Of a stretch of 64,000 nucleotides of DNA, positions 24,568-33,980 are shown piece by piece (the first letter of the stretch is position 1; each line of letters opens with the position of its first letter). A model generated the notes under the pieces. That model saw only the letters and a program-made list of their open reading frames with translations, ran no database searches and was not told where the DNA came from. The position numbers and the translations under genes were made by a program. The stretch lies in the NCBI GenBank assembly GCA_003223645.1, contig QHVT01000006.1, positions 248,001 to 312,000 on the forward strand. Direction: 5' to 3'. The stretch comes from Acidobacteriota bacterium. GTDB lineage: Bacteria; Acidobacteriota; Thermoanaerobaculia; Gp7-AA8.

Positions 24568-27500
24568 CTAGAGCTTCGTATTTCTCGCGGACTCGTCAGA
24601 GGTACAGCCAAGTGAATCGAGAAGCTGGAACGCGGCCCAATACGCGGGATGACGGAATTCCAAAACGTCACTCCGCAGGGCCCCGATTTGCGCGGCCCGA
24701 AGTGCGTCCGCGGGTGCAGCACCGTTCACGAGCCGGTCATGAAGCATTGCCATGAGAGGACCGATCTCGTTGTCGTCAACATCCCAGAGTGTACCCACGA
24801 CAGACGGTACTCCCGCTACGAGAAACGCGCGTGCGACACTCGGAACGCCTTCAACGCCCGCAGTGTGACCTCGAAGCGTGCTGCAAGATGCAAGCACGAC
24901 CACGCGCATGTGCCGGAACGATAACTGGGCTATCTTCTGGACGGTCAGAAGACCGCCTCCACCATCTTCAGGTGCAAACAGCAACGCCGAGTGCCACGGT
25001 TCACTGGGCCGAGTCACCGCGTGACCGGCGAAGTGGACAACATCATAGGCGTCGGCGATCGAGATGAATTGGGATACCGTCGCGTGCAAACCGGTCACGA
25101 CGATCTGCCGGCTGTACATGCGCGCGATGCGATTCACCTCTTGTTCCGAAGCCGGGAGCAACGACAGATTCTCGAATGGCCCGCCTGCGAGCAGCGGGTT
25201 TGCAAAAAGAGCCGCGCCGGAAGGAGACCGTGTCGTGGGACACGGTCCTGAGCGATGCACGCCGGCATAAACCGACGCACTTGGAGTGGTGAGCAGAACG
25301 TAATCTTCGATGAGATACCGACCAGTACTTCCATTCATCAAGGCTGCAAAGGGTAATTGCTGCAATTTTGCGTCGGGTACCACGATGAGCGAGCGCGATC
25401 GCGAAAGCTGCTTCTGGAGAGGCTTCAACAACCACTCGTACAACGTTCGAGAAGATGCATCGACGATCGCTCTGTCGCGGTGCTCGGTCAGAGCATCGAT
25501 GAAGGACTGAACTTCGCGTTCCAGGACTTCGCGACGGATCGGCACTCGCGTCAGGATCGCGTATGCATGGTCGATGGTAACGATGGCAATCGCATCCTCC
25601 AGAATCTGGTATTCGACGAGGAGCGAGCCGGCCGGCAAAGACTCTCTGAGCGCGTCGATGGAGATCGGACGCGAAAGCGATCCCTTGCCCTCTTTCGCAA
25701 AGATTTCCTCGAGGATGGCACGGGCACGTCCGCGCTCGACGTATCCGAAGACACCGGCAGCGTCGTGGCGGGCCAGCGCCAGCGACACGGCGTCGGTAAA
25801 CAACTCGCCGGCGTCGTCGAAGATGCCTGCGCGAAGATCGGCGTCCGGAGTATGGACTCTCTGCTGCTCAAGGCGCTCCATGCCGCGTTCGAAATCCCGT
25901 TGAGCATCGTCTAGTCGGCCAAGATCTCGACTGACGCGGCCCCGCTGCAGATAGAGCTCGGGTAATAAGAGAGCGCGCTTGGCACCCTCCTGAAACTCGA
26001 TGGCCGCGGAAAGAGAGGAGAGTGCTCGGCGCGGATCCTGGCGTCGAATCAGCGAGCCGGAAACGGCATCGGTATCGGCGATGAGCTTCCGACGAATCGC
26101 CGGATCAGATACTTTCAAGGCTTCCTTGTGCGCCTCGGCGAGCGCGCTCCGCCACTCCCTGGTGTGACCGAGGTGATATTCCGAGGCAGCGAGGCGCAGG
26201 AACATGTCGCAGTCGTCGCGCGGGATGGAACCGCTGAAGGTCGTCCGTTCGGTACCGATGAGCACCCGCGCCAATTCCCATTCACCGTGTCGCAACGCCG
26301 AACGAGACAACCCGCCGACGGTGATGCGCATGCGTCTGGAGTCGCCCGACCGAGCGAGCAGCGTCAGCGCGTGCGTGCCGCGACTCAATGCAAGATAGCG
26401 TTGTCCCAGGAAGTCATAGGACTGGCTGATGAGTGCCTCGACGGTCCCGGCGAAACCGAACTCGCCGAGACGGTTGAACATCGATAGCGAATCACCCGCG
26501 GCAGTAAGCGCTTCGCTCCAACTCCCGTCTGCTGCGTCACAAAGCGCAACGTGATACAGAGCAAACGCGACAAGTGCGTCATGATGCGATCGAGCCGCGC
26601 GCTCCGCTGTGATCAAAGCTATCAGACGCCTCCGTGCTTCCGGTGCCCGGTTTTCGTCGATCAGCGCGATGGCGGTGTAGCACTCGCTCATCGCCGCCAT
26701 TGGATTGTCCACGGAGGCGAAGAGCTGCGTTGCCGCCTCATAAGCTGGAAGTGCTTGTCCGGCATTCTGATCGCGACTGGCGTACCTTCCGCTTCGATAG
26801 CGCAGAAACGCCCTCGCATGGACGTGCAACCGATTCGCATCGGGCGCGGCGGCAGCGTAGTCGATGGATCGCAAAACATCGGTCAAGAACTGTTCACCGC
26901 TGCGAAGACGTAACGCTTCGGCAATGACGGCGATGCGAGACAACATGGCCGACGCGGCGCCAAGATTTCCGGCTTCGACGAAATCCGCCCAGGCGGAGAG
27001 GTAGATACTCTCTGCATAAGTTCGCGCCTGTTGCGGATAGGTGCGGGTAAGCCGGGCCAGTTCTTCGTCGGATAGCTTCTCGAAGTGTGCAGTCGCCTTT
27101 TGCCAGGCGGTACTGTCGTCAGTCGTTTTATCGAGCGTCGCTGCATGTGCGCGCGCAAGGGCCGCCCACGACGAGGACGAGTCGCGGAGAAGATAATGCC
27201 GCCACGCTGCCGACGCTGCTCGTCGCAGTCCGAGAAGCTCCAACGCGCGGGCGCGGAGAAAAAGCGGCGACGAGGCATCTGTGTCGAGTACTCGGGCATG
27301 ATCGGCGGCGGCGAGCGCAGCGAGGAGATGCTCGCGTGCACTCAGCGCAGTACCGACCATCACTTCCGCGACAGCGAGATTTGTCCACACCGAAGCATCG
27401 CGTCGATTCTGTGGAATCGACTCGAAACGTCTGACCGCGTCTTCAGGCCGGCCGGTGATCAGATTCGCTACACCGAACGCATGCGCCGAACGGATCGCGT

Positions 27501-27783
27501 CATCGGAATCAATGTTTGCCAGTTTCTCAGCCGCCTCCAACAGAGTCCGTGGAGCGGGCAGAATTCCGACTGTTGCGGACGCGAACCGGTCGCCATCGCA
27601 CGCCAACGGAACACCCAGTGAGTGGTTCGCATTCGCGAGGAGAATCGCTTGCTTGAAGGCAACGTTCAGCCGCCAATGACGGATCGGCCGGCGCAGCATG
27701 AGCGCTGCGCCGGCGGTACAACACGCGATTACGACCATCCACGCCGCCAAACGCGACGGCCGGCGCTTTCCCGACAGGCTCAT
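24568..27783 (-). CDS. Membrane-anchored TPR-CHAT protease
   Basis: 1071 aa. An N-terminal membrane segment (AAWMVVIACCTAGAALMLRR, about 13-32) is followed by about 600 residues of helical TPR-like repeats and a C-terminal CHAT caspase-fold peptidase. The catalytic His is in VVHFAGHAVTRP and Cys in VVLASCSTLRG; SVVGTLWDVDDNE is typical of CHAT. CHAT proteases are clan CD enzymes, and in conflict systems they cleave effectors such as gasdermins. The downstream lipase and upstream caspase suggest a proteolytic cascade at the inner membrane (inference). Codon use and GC look like the neighbours, slightly lower than the housekeeping genes. Confidence 0.9.
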   Translation of the reverse strand: MSLSGKRRPSRLAAWMVVIACCTAGAALMLRRPIRHWRLNVAFKQAILLANANHSLGVPLACDGDRFASATVGILPAPRTLLEAAEKLANIDSDDAIRSAHAFGVANLITGRPEDAVRRFESIPQNRRDASVWTNLAVAEVMVGTALSAREHLLAALAAADHARVLDTDASSPLFLRARALELLGLRRAASAAWRHYLLRDSSSSWAALARAHAATLDKTTDDSTAWQKATAHFEKLSDEELARLTRTYPQQARTYAESIYLSAWADFVEAGNLGAASAMLSRIAVIAEALRLRSGEQFLTDVLRSIDYAAAAPDANRLHVHARAFLRYRSGRYASRDQNAGQALPAYEAATQLFASVDNPMAAMSECYTAIALIDENRAPEARRRLIALITAERAARSHHDALVAFALYHVALCDAADGSWSEALTAAGDSLSMFNRLGEFGFAGTVEALISQSYDFLGQRYLALSRGTHALTLLARSGDSRRMRITVGGLSRSALRHGEWELARVLIGTERTTFSGSIPRDDCDMFLRLAASEYHLGHTREWRSALAEAHKEALKVSDPAIRRKLIADTDAVSGSLIRRQDPRRALSSLSAAIEFQEGAKRALLLPELYLQRGRVSRDLGRLDDAQRDFERGMERLEQQRVHTPDADLRAGIFDDAGELFTDAVSLALARHDAAGVFGYVERGRARAILEEIFAKEGKGSLSRPISIDALRESLPAGSLLVEYQILEDAIAIVTIDHAYAILTRVPIRREVLEREVQSFIDALTEHRDRAIVDASSRTLYEWLLKPLQKQLSRSRSLIVVPDAKLQQLPFAALMNGSTGRYLIEDYVLLTTPSASVYAGVHRSGPCPTTRSPSGAALFANPLLAGGPFENLSLLPASEQEVNRIARMYSRQIVVTGLHATVSQFISIADAYDVVHFAGHAVTRPSEPWHSALLFAPEDGGGGLLTVQKIAQLSFRHMRVVVLASCSTLRGHTAGVEGVPSVARAFLVAGVPSVVGTLWDVDDNEIGPLMAMLHDRLVNGAAPADALRAAQIGALRSDVLEFRHPAYWAAFQLLDSLGCTSDESARNTKL

Positions 27784-27820
27784 TCTTTGTCGAAGAGCTT
27801 AGCAGGCCAGATTGCGCGAC

Positions 27821-28630
27821 TCACGGCCAGCCGGTGACGGGACAGGAATTGACAGGATCGGCGTCGATCCTCGGGAGCGGCGGGTCGCTACCGACCGTTC
27901 CCTCCCTTGCGAGGTTGTAATAGAGGTGGAAGTGATGTTCGACATCGTCACCGGACCCGGTCGTAAAAATATCTGCAAGAGGCTGATTCCCGATTGTGAT
28001 GAGATTTTGGTCGGAGCCGAGTTGGACCTGTACATCCCGCACATCGCGTTTCTTGAACGTCAGGATCACGTCGTCGGAATCGATCTGTAGCAGCAGGAAC
28101 ACATCTTCGGGGGTCTGCAGACTTGATGTAATCGTACCGCTCCGTCGCTTATAAACAGTGATGAATTCATACAGCGAACCAGAATAGAGAGAGCCTCCTG
28201 TGATGTCGAAGAAAGCCGAAAACATGGCGTCATCAGGATATTCCCCAAAGCATTCATCCACCGGCAGAGGGTCGAGACCAGGGTGAACTGTCGTCATTTT
28301 CGGTACATGCTCTTCGAAAGAATTCTGAATCTCGACGTCGCTCGTCACGACGTTCTCGATCTTGATGACGTGATGTGAAAGGTCATAACGAGCGTAATCG
28401 ATTTGTCCGGCTCCGGGGGGATGTTGGTATTTGACGCCTAGTTCGGAACGACTCGTCGGATACATACCGGCAATCGGGAATTCGACATAAGGAATATGCC
28501 TCTTGATTTCCGGAACGTCGGGAAGATTGTCGAATGGCAGAATGAGCCGCCTTGCGACATTAGGCAGTTTGTCTTCTGGTGGTTGGGCAAAGCAGGCAGT
28601 GCCGGCAATACGGACGGTGAGAGTGCGCAT
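27821..28630 (-). CDS. Unknown protein of the caspase/CHAT operon
   Basis: 269 aa, 16 bp after the caspase and 37 bp before the CHAT gene, so co-transcribed. It has no signal peptide or membrane segment. It is rich in beta-type stretches (TVRIAGTACFAQPP, YVEFPIAGMYP, HHVIKIENVVTSDVEI, VFLLLQIDSDDVILTFKKRD) and resembles an all-beta binding domain. I recognise no family. Given its place it may be the caspase's substrate, inhibitor or the sensed-ligand module. Confidence 0.75.
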   Translation of the reverse strand: MRTLTVRIAGTACFAQPPEDKLPNVARRLILPFDNLPDVPEIKRHIPYVEFPIAGMYPTSRSELGVKYQHPPGAGQIDYARYDLSHHVIKIENVVTSDVEIQNSFEEHVPKMTTVHPGLDPLPVDECFGEYPDDAMFSAFFDITGGSLYSGSLYEFITVYKRRSGTITSSLQTPEDVFLLLQIDSDDVILTFKKRDVRDVQVQLGSDQNLITIGNQPLADIFTTGSGDDVEHHFHLYYNLAREGTVGSDPPLPRIDADPVNSCPVTGWP

Positions 28631-28646
28631 GAGTGTTTTCCTTTCT

Positions 28647-29471
28647 TTATGTAAGAAACGGGTGCGGACGCCGCGGTACGTTGCCGAGGAGTGTGGCGCG
28701 CTGGTCCGAAGCCAAAGGGTTGATTGCTTTCAGCAGCAGCAAGTATGTTCGCTTGAAGTTTTGCCGCAGTGCAGGAATAGCGCGGCTACTAAAAAGCAGA
28801 TGGGGAGGAAACCCGCTCACAACCGGCAATTGCTGAGCGAATCTGCCCTCTTCGCAGGCGGCGACGACGAGCAGATCGACGGTCGCCACTTCAATGCCTT
28901 TATCCCACAGCGAACTGAAGCGATGTATCGTCAGAATGGTCGAGAGTTCGGTGTCGTCAATGAGCGCTTCGAAAAGAGGTTGAGCGTCGATGTCAGCATC
29001 CGGTGGACCGACGTCGAAATCCGCCGCCACAGTGTCGGGATCAAACCCACCAGCAAAGCAACATTCGAGGATAATTGTGATTAAGGCATCCGGTGGCGGC
29101 TTTACTCTCTTTACTACCGCAGATACCTCGGAATCGGTAAGCGCCGCCGCGATTCGATTGCCGTTTGGGGAATGAAACATCAGCAAGGCCTCGTCCGCCA
29201 TTCGTCCACCGATTGGAACAACGGTACCGTGGCCACAGAACACAAACACGAGCTGGTCGCCTGTCATCGCACCACTTAAAAGCCAGTTTTCGAGATCATC
29301 CAGGATTACCGCCTTTGTCGCCGAGGAGTCCGGCCTCATCCTGATGTCAGTGAAGCCGTACTTCGTTCTCAAAAGATCCGCCCAGTTGTTCGCTTCGGCA
29401 ACAGCTGCTTTCAGGGGGCGCGTTGGGGGCTCATACTTGTCGATACCGACGACTAGAGCCTTCTTGGTCAT
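28647..29471 (-). CDS. Caspase-family (C14) peptidase
   Basis: 274 aa. It starts KALVVGIDKYEPPTRPLKAA, the standard prokaryotic caspase opening. The catalytic His is in LVFVFCGHGTVV (about 83) and the catalytic Cys in ITIILECCFAGGFD (about 138), both in the expected strand ends. The C-terminal third keeps ATVDLLVVAACEEGRFAQ, the small-subunit-like strand. It is cytosolic with no fused adaptor. It is flanked by the anti-sigma factor (96 bp) and the unknown 27821 gene. Confidence 0.9.
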   Translation of the reverse strand: MTKKALVVGIDKYEPPTRPLKAAVAEANNWADLLRTKYGFTDIRMRPDSSATKAVILDDLENWLLSGAMTGDQLVFVFCGHGTVVPIGGRMADEALLMFHSPNGNRIAAALTDSEVSAVVKRVKPPPDALITIILECCFAGGFDPDTVAADFDVGPPDADIDAQPLFEALIDDTELSTILTIHRFSSLWDKGIEVATVDLLVVAACEEGRFAQQLPVVSGFPPHLLFSSRAIPALRQNFKRTYLLLLKAINPLASDQRATLLGNVPRRPHPFLT

Positions 29472-29567
29472 GACGTCCTCCTTCCTATTCGAACGAGATC
29501 GGGGCGCGTTCAGATCTCGTTCTGGTCGGAAGACGGACGTGCTCAGGGATTTCTCAAGAAATCTTCG

Positions 29568-30407
29568 TTACCGCGGCAGGAGATAGCGGCGCATGCGAGC
29601 TTCGGCGCTCCAAGGAGACGCCGGATCGAGCATCAGATACCGTTCATATGCCTGAGCAGCTTCGGTATTGCGGCCGAGGGATTGCAAAGCGACGGCACGA
29701 TTGAACTGTGCGGCGGGAAGCAAGGGATCGAGAGCGACAGCGCGCTCCGCGGCTTGCACTGCAGCCCGGACTTGCGCCCGATCTCCTTTCTCCGCGGCCG
29801 CGAGATGCGCGGCGGACAGATCGCTCCAGTATCCCGCCTGCTGCGGGGCCAACGCGACTGCCTTCTGGAGCGTCACAACGGCGGCGATGTTTTTCCGCAA
29901 CACGAGCGCTGCAATTCCCCGAGCATGCCACGCGCTGGCGTTTTCTCCCTCGAGACCGGTCAGATGCTCTGCTCGCAGCCGTAACGCCGTGTCGTCGGAA
30001 GCGGCATCGGATCGAGGTGCCCGGTATGGAGAGTACGCAAATCCGTCCAAGCGGCCCTGCATCGAACGACTCGGCGCAGCTGCGGCGGCAACCCGCAGAT
30101 CGTGGAGCGGATCGCGCGACTTCGCGATGAACCATGACCCCACCAAAAGACACACGAACCCGATGGCAGCTGCGACCGCAGCGCCCCATAACCGCCGGCG
30201 GGCCGGCTCCTCGGTCTCTTCCTCACCGCCGGCGTCGTCGTTGTTCGCAAGATACCGGCTCACCTCTCCAATGACGAAGACACAATGCGGACAAGCGGAG
30301 GCGTGCCGCTGCACTGCAGCGCGGGTCGGGGCGTCGACTTTTCCTTCGAGATATGCGCCCAGAATCTCCGCCGGCGGGCAGACGCGAGGATCGAGCCCGA
30401 CCATCAT
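29568..30407 (-). CDS. Membrane anti-sigma factor with zinc-finger-like N-terminus and TPR tail
   Basis: 279 aa. Residues 1-45 form a zf-HC2-type anti-sigma domain (HASACPHCVF; H-x3-C-x2-C) that would hold the ECF sigma factor. A single membrane segment lies at about 75-95 (AAVAAAIGFVCLLVGSWFIA). The rest is periplasmic and TPR-like (ENASAWHARGIAALVLRKNIA, AAQFNRAVALQSLGRNTEAAQ). It overlaps the sigma gene by 4 bp (ATGA), the classic sigma/anti-sigma pairing. The TPR tail would be the signal input or docking site for the TPR-CHAT protein (inference). Confidence 0.87.
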   Translation of the reverse strand: MMVGLDPRVCPPAEILGAYLEGKVDAPTRAAVQRHASACPHCVFVIGEVSRYLANNDDAGGEEETEEPARRRLWGAAVAAAIGFVCLLVGSWFIAKSRDPLHDLRVAAAAAPSRSMQGRLDGFAYSPYRAPRSDAASDDTALRLRAEHLTGLEGENASAWHARGIAALVLRKNIAAVVTLQKAVALAPQQAGYWSDLSAAHLAAAEKGDRAQVRAAVQAAERAVALDPLLPAAQFNRAVALQSLGRNTEAAQAYERYLMLDPASPWSAEARMRRYLLPR

Positions 30408-31300
30408 TCTGCCTCGTCCTCTCCTGTATTCTCGCCCTTTTCATGATGAGACGGACCTGCCGGCGGAGTTCCCGAATCGAAGCCGAAATCGAAGCCGACG
30501 CCGCCGCTGCCGATGATCTCCTCTACATCATCCGCATCGACACCGCGCCGGCGAAGACGCAATCGAAGATCTCTCAATAGCCGCTGAAGATGCCTGTAGA
30601 GGGGTTTCTGGTCGACCGCCAACACTCGAGAGATTTCCGCAATGCTCATACCTGTCTCGAATCGAAGACGAATGAGGAGCCGATCGTCATCGCTGTAGGA
30701 CCGCATGGCTTCCCGTACGATCATGGCAATCGTCCCGGCCAATTCCAAGTGTGTCTTCTCGAATGATGCTCCGTTCACCGCGGTCGTGTCTGCGACATCG
30801 CACGCCGTCTCCAGGTCGACTGTGCGCGGCCTCGACGAACGCCTGGGTAAACGTGCGAAGATCTCATCAATGCTCTTCTCCGTGAGCTGGGGCCACCTGC
30901 ACCGGAGGATCGGCAGCGCTTCGGCCATCGTCATCCCGTCGCGAACGAGCATCGACTCCACGGCGATCGCCTGTTCGCCCAGACGTTTTGCCTCGGCCGA
31001 AGCATGCCACCTGCCCCAAAGGTGCACACGGTAGTCGAGCAACAGCCGTTGCACCACGATTGAAATGTATGCCGCGAAGGTGCATCGCTGTTCGAATTTT
31101 CGCAACGTTGCGTAGTCGTTCTCGATCAGCTTCAGCTTGACGAACGAGCCGAAATCCTCCGCGTCCTCACCTGCGAGGAACGCTCTGCGACAGGTAAATG
31201 CGATCACACGTTCGATCACGTCCAACTGAGCGAGGAAGAACGCTTCCCCGTCACAAGACGTGTTTCCGCTGTCACGAAGTCCGCTTTCGTCCGGCACCAA
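30404..31300 (-). CDS. ECF-type sigma factor, first gene of the caspase/CHAT cluster
   Basis: 298 aa, longer than a usual ECF sigma. Region 2 is near the N-terminus (AFTCRRAFLAGEDAEDFGSF, AAYISIVVQRLLLDYRVHLWG) and region 4 near 215-265 (DDRLLIRLRFETGMSIAEIS, YRHLQRLLRDLRLRLRRRG). A roughly 90-residue insert and an acidic tail are extra. Its position upstream of and overlapping the anti-sigma gene implies it drives the whole 23.4-31.3 kb cluster, probably including itself. It diverges from the two-component regulator gene with 96 bp between. Confidence 0.85.
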   Translation of the reverse strand: MVPDESGLRDSGNTSCDGEAFFLAQLDVIERVIAFTCRRAFLAGEDAEDFGSFVKLKLIENDYATLRKFEQRCTFAAYISIVVQRLLLDYRVHLWGRWHASAEAKRLGEQAIAVESMLVRDGMTMAEALPILRCRWPQLTEKSIDEIFARLPRRSSRPRTVDLETACDVADTTAVNGASFEKTHLELAGTIAMIVREAMRSYSDDDRLLIRLRFETGMSIAEISRVLAVDQKPLYRHLQRLLRDLRLRLRRRGVDADDVEEIIGSGGVGFDFGFDSGTPPAGPSHHEKGENTGEDEAE

Positions 31301-31396
31301 TTGAGGAGTGACGTTGAGAAGGCGACCCCTACCTCACCCGGCAATCCAGCCGAGCGAAGAGAGGGCAACAAAGTCAACCTGCGTTAACGTAGTCCC

Positions 31397-32059
31397 ATGC
31401 GTGCCCTGATCGTCGAAGACGACGAGCGCCTGCGGCAGATCGTGCGGCGGACGCTGACGCGGTTGAATCTCGCCTGCGATGAGGCGGATTCGATCGAGGC
31501 CGCGGACGAGTTGCTGTCGCTGCATCCTTACGATGTGCTCGTGCTCGATCGTCGATTGCCGGACGGTGACGGCGTGCAGCTTTGCCGTGACGCGCGTGCG
31601 CGGGGATTCGCGAACGGCATCGTGATGCTGACGGCACTCGATGATCCGCGCTCGACGATTGAAGGGCTCGGCGACGGCGCGGACGATTACGTCGGCAAGC
31701 CGTTCGACGTCGACGTGCTCGCGGCGCGCGTGATGGCGCTGTTGCGGCGCAACGAGCGGCGCCCGCAGCAGCTCCTCGTCGCCGGCACGCTGCAGCTCGA
31801 TCCGTTCAAGCGGACTGCGACGAAGAGCGGCGTGCCGATCGCGCTCACCGCGCGCGAGTTTCGTCTGCTGGAGACGCTGCTGCGCGCGCCCGATGCGGTC
31901 GTGTCGCGCGAGGACTTGATGGAGCAGGCTTGGGGCGAGCGCGAGGAGCCGATGAGCAATACGATCGACGTATTGATGGCGCGCCTGCGACGCAAGATCG
32001 ACCCGGAGGTGATCGAGACCGTGCGAGGGCTCGGCTATCGCATGCGGAGCAAGGCGTGA
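31397..32059 (+). CDS. OmpR-family response regulator
   Basis: 220 aa. The receiver domain has the acidic pocket ED (about 8-9), phospho-acceptor Asp in VLVLDRRLPDGDG (about 51) and Lys in DYVGKPFD (about 102). The C-terminal winged helix (about 125-218) shows LTAREFRLLETLLRAPDAVV and RGLGYRMRSK. Its stop overlaps the histidine kinase start (GTGA), so the pair is translationally coupled. The target genes are unknown. Confidence 0.95.
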   Translation: MRALIVEDDERLRQIVRRTLTRLNLACDEADSIEAADELLSLHPYDVLVLDRRLPDGDGVQLCRDARARGFANGIVMLTALDDPRSTIEGLGDGADDYVGKPFDVDVLAARVMALLRRNERRPQQLLVAGTLQLDPFKRTATKSGVPIALTAREFRLLETLLRAPDAVVSREDLMEQAWGEREEPMSNTIDVLMARLRRKIDPEVIETVRGLGYRMRSKA

Positions 32060-33486
32060 TTCGCTTTCGCAAAGCGGGCGCGCGCATCGCCGCGACGGGT
32101 GCGGTCGTGACGTTCGTCGTGCTCGCGCTTTCCGCGGTCGCCGCGCGCACGATCTTGCGCACGATTCTCATCGGCGATCTCGACGACGAGGTGGAAACGC
32201 TGTCTGTCGCCATCGGCTCGGATCTCGAGCTGCGCGGCGTCGCGGAGCTGTCGCACGAAGCGCTGCGCGCGGGGATGGAGTCGAACACGTTCGTCTATCG
32301 ACTCGAGCATCACGCGGCCGTGCTGTTCAACGATCGCGGCATCATCGGGGCCACGGGCGATCTCGCGCGGCACGCGCGCCTCCCCGACCTCCGCGCGTTC
32401 GCGCGTCACGACGAGCGGCCGTTCACCGCGCGCGAGCCGTTCACGGGGCAGCGCCGCATCTGCCGCTTCCGCGTCGCGCATCTCGCGCAGAATGCGACCG
32501 GCACCACGCTGGTCATTTTCCGCTCGATCGAAACGATGTCGCACACGCTCGACGTCGTCGACGGCGTGCTGGCGATTCTCGTGATCGCAGGCTTTCTCGC
32601 GTCGGCGCTCGTGCTCACGATCGCGATGCGCCGCGCGCTGCATCCGGTCGAGGAGATCACGTCATTCACGGAGCGCATCACCGCGCGCGATCTCTCGCAA
32701 CACGTCACCGTTCCCGCGGCCGGCGACGAGTTTCAGCGCCTCGCGGCGGTGATCAATGCGCTGCTGGAGCGGCTGCAGCTTTCATTCGAAGCGCAGCGGC
32801 GGCTCGTTTCCGACGTTGCGCACGAGCTGAAGACGCCGGCGGCAGTCATCGCCGCAGAAGCGCAGGAGCTCGCGCGCGGCCATCTTGCGGCCGACGAGGC
32901 GCGCGAAGCGCAGGAGACGATCGCCCGCGCCGCATCGGGACTGGCGCGGGAAGTCGATGACCTGCTCGAGCTTGCGCGCGGTGACGCCGCGGCCGTCCGG
33001 CATCACGAGGAATTCGACGTCGACGACGCCGTCGATGACGCCGTGACTTCCGCCTCCGCACTGGCTCGCGAGCGCGGCATCGCCATCGATCGCGAGGAGC
33101 GCAGCGGCTGCCGCATGATCGGCGAGCGCGCGGGCATCACCCGCGCGATCGCCAATCTCGTCGTCAACGCGGTCCGCTATTCGCCGGGCGGAAGCCGGGT
33201 CCGCGTGGCCAGCCGAAACCTGGAGAAGGCTTGCGAGATCAGCGTGGCCGATCGCGGACCCGGCATCCCCGCGGCGGAGCGCGCGCGGATCTTCGAGCGA
33301 TTCGTCCGGCTGGCGGACGCCCGGCGCAGGCATCCCGAAGGCTCCGGCCTCGGACTGGCGATCGTCGATCAGGTCGTGCGCGCTCATGCGGGAACGGTCG
33401 AGGTCCTGGATGCGGAGGAAGGCGGAGCGCTGTTCCGCGTCCGCCTTCCGGCCGCGGTTACTTCTTCTTCGCCGCCGCGATCATGA
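32056..33486 (+). CDS. Sensor histidine kinase
   Basis: I start at GTG 32056, overlapping the regulator stop by 3 bp; the track's ATG lies deep in the regulator gene. About 476 aa. Membrane segments at about 14-34 and 170-190 flank a periplasmic sensor of about 130 residues. Then come HAMP, HisKA with SDVAHELKTPAAVIAAEA (phospho-His), and HATPase_c with NLVVNAVRYSPGG (N box), DRGPGIP (G1) and GSGLGLAIVDQVV (G2). The signal is unknown. The gene end overlaps by 29 bp the convergent small secreted-protein gene. Confidence 0.95.
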   Translation: MIRFRKAGARIAATGAVVTFVVLALSAVAARTILRTILIGDLDDEVETLSVAIGSDLELRGVAELSHEALRAGMESNTFVYRLEHHAAVLFNDRGIIGATGDLARHARLPDLRAFARHDERPFTAREPFTGQRRICRFRVAHLAQNATGTTLVIFRSIETMSHTLDVVDGVLAILVIAGFLASALVLTIAMRRALHPVEEITSFTERITARDLSQHVTVPAAGDEFQRLAAVINALLERLQLSFEAQRRLVSDVAHELKTPAAVIAAEAQELARGHLAADEAREAQETIARAASGLAREVDDLLELARGDAAAVRHHEEFDVDDAVDDAVTSASALARERGIAIDREERSGCRMIGERAGITRAIANLVVNAVRYSPGGSRVRVASRNLEKACEISVADRGPGIPAAERARIFERFVRLADARRRHPEGSGLGLAIVDQVVRAHAGTVEVLDAEEGGALFRVRLPAAVTSSSPPRS

Positions 33487-33778
33487 CCGACGTCGCGACG
33501 TTCTTGCCGTCGTGGACCATGTACTTCACGGTGACGGTCTCGCCGTCCTTCAGCGTGCCGCCGGTGACCTTCGTGGCATCGTTCCACTGCACCATGGTGG
33601 ACTTCTTCCCTGCGTTCACGTCGAACGTCTTGGCGCCTTCGTCGAGCTTGGCAACGGTGCCGTGAACGCTCTTGCCATGCGACTTCGCAGCCGCCGGGGC
33701 TTTGGTCGTGGCCGCGAATACGGACGAGACGATGAGGAGAACCGCGAGCGAGAGAATGATGATTCTTGAAGACTTCAT
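33458..33778 (-). CDS. Small secreted OB-like (DUF5666-type) protein
   Basis: The real start is MKSSRIIIL at 33778, with GGAGG upstream. 106 aa: signal peptide ending SSVFAA, Ala/Lys linker, then one beta domain (SVHGTVAKLDEGAKTFDVNA, WNDATKVTGGTLKDGETVTVKYMVHDGKNVATSVMI) of the kind found in small periplasmic proteins that resemble DUF5666. It ends in a Lys run. Its 3' end overlaps the histidine kinase gene. Confidence 0.8.
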   Translation of the reverse strand: MKSSRIIILSLAVLLIVSSVFAATTKAPAAAKSHGKSVHGTVAKLDEGAKTFDVNAGKKSTMVQWNDATKVTGGTLKDGETVTVKYMVHDGKNVATSVMIAAAKKK

Positions 33779-33854
33779 GTTGTCTTCCTCCTTAATGGTC
33801 GCGCATTCTGGAGAAGCGCGGATGAACGAAACATGAACGGGCCGGGCGCGTGCC

Positions 33855-33928
33855 TGTGGAGCGGCGGCCGCTCTCGGCCGCCGGATTTCTCGCGAGGGGT
33901 CGGCGGCCGAAGCGGCCGCCGCTCCACA
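33855..33928. repeat. Nested inverted repeat, GGAGCGGCGG family
   Basis: TGTGGAGCGGCGGCCGCTCT and its inverted partner GGCCGCCGCTCCACA enclose GGCCGCCGG/GTCGGCGGCC. It is the same family as 2465-2530 and lies in the divergent gap upstream of the EamA transporter gene. Confidence 0.85.
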
Positions 33929-33980
33929 GATACATTCATTACCTCGCACGTAATCGATTCCGATTCATGCGTCGCGTACA

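Noticed and set aside
31301-31396. Promoter search in the sigma/response-regulator divergent gap
   Set aside because: I found only a short GTTAAC palindrome; no convincing -35/-10 pair could be assigned, so no promoter is annotated.
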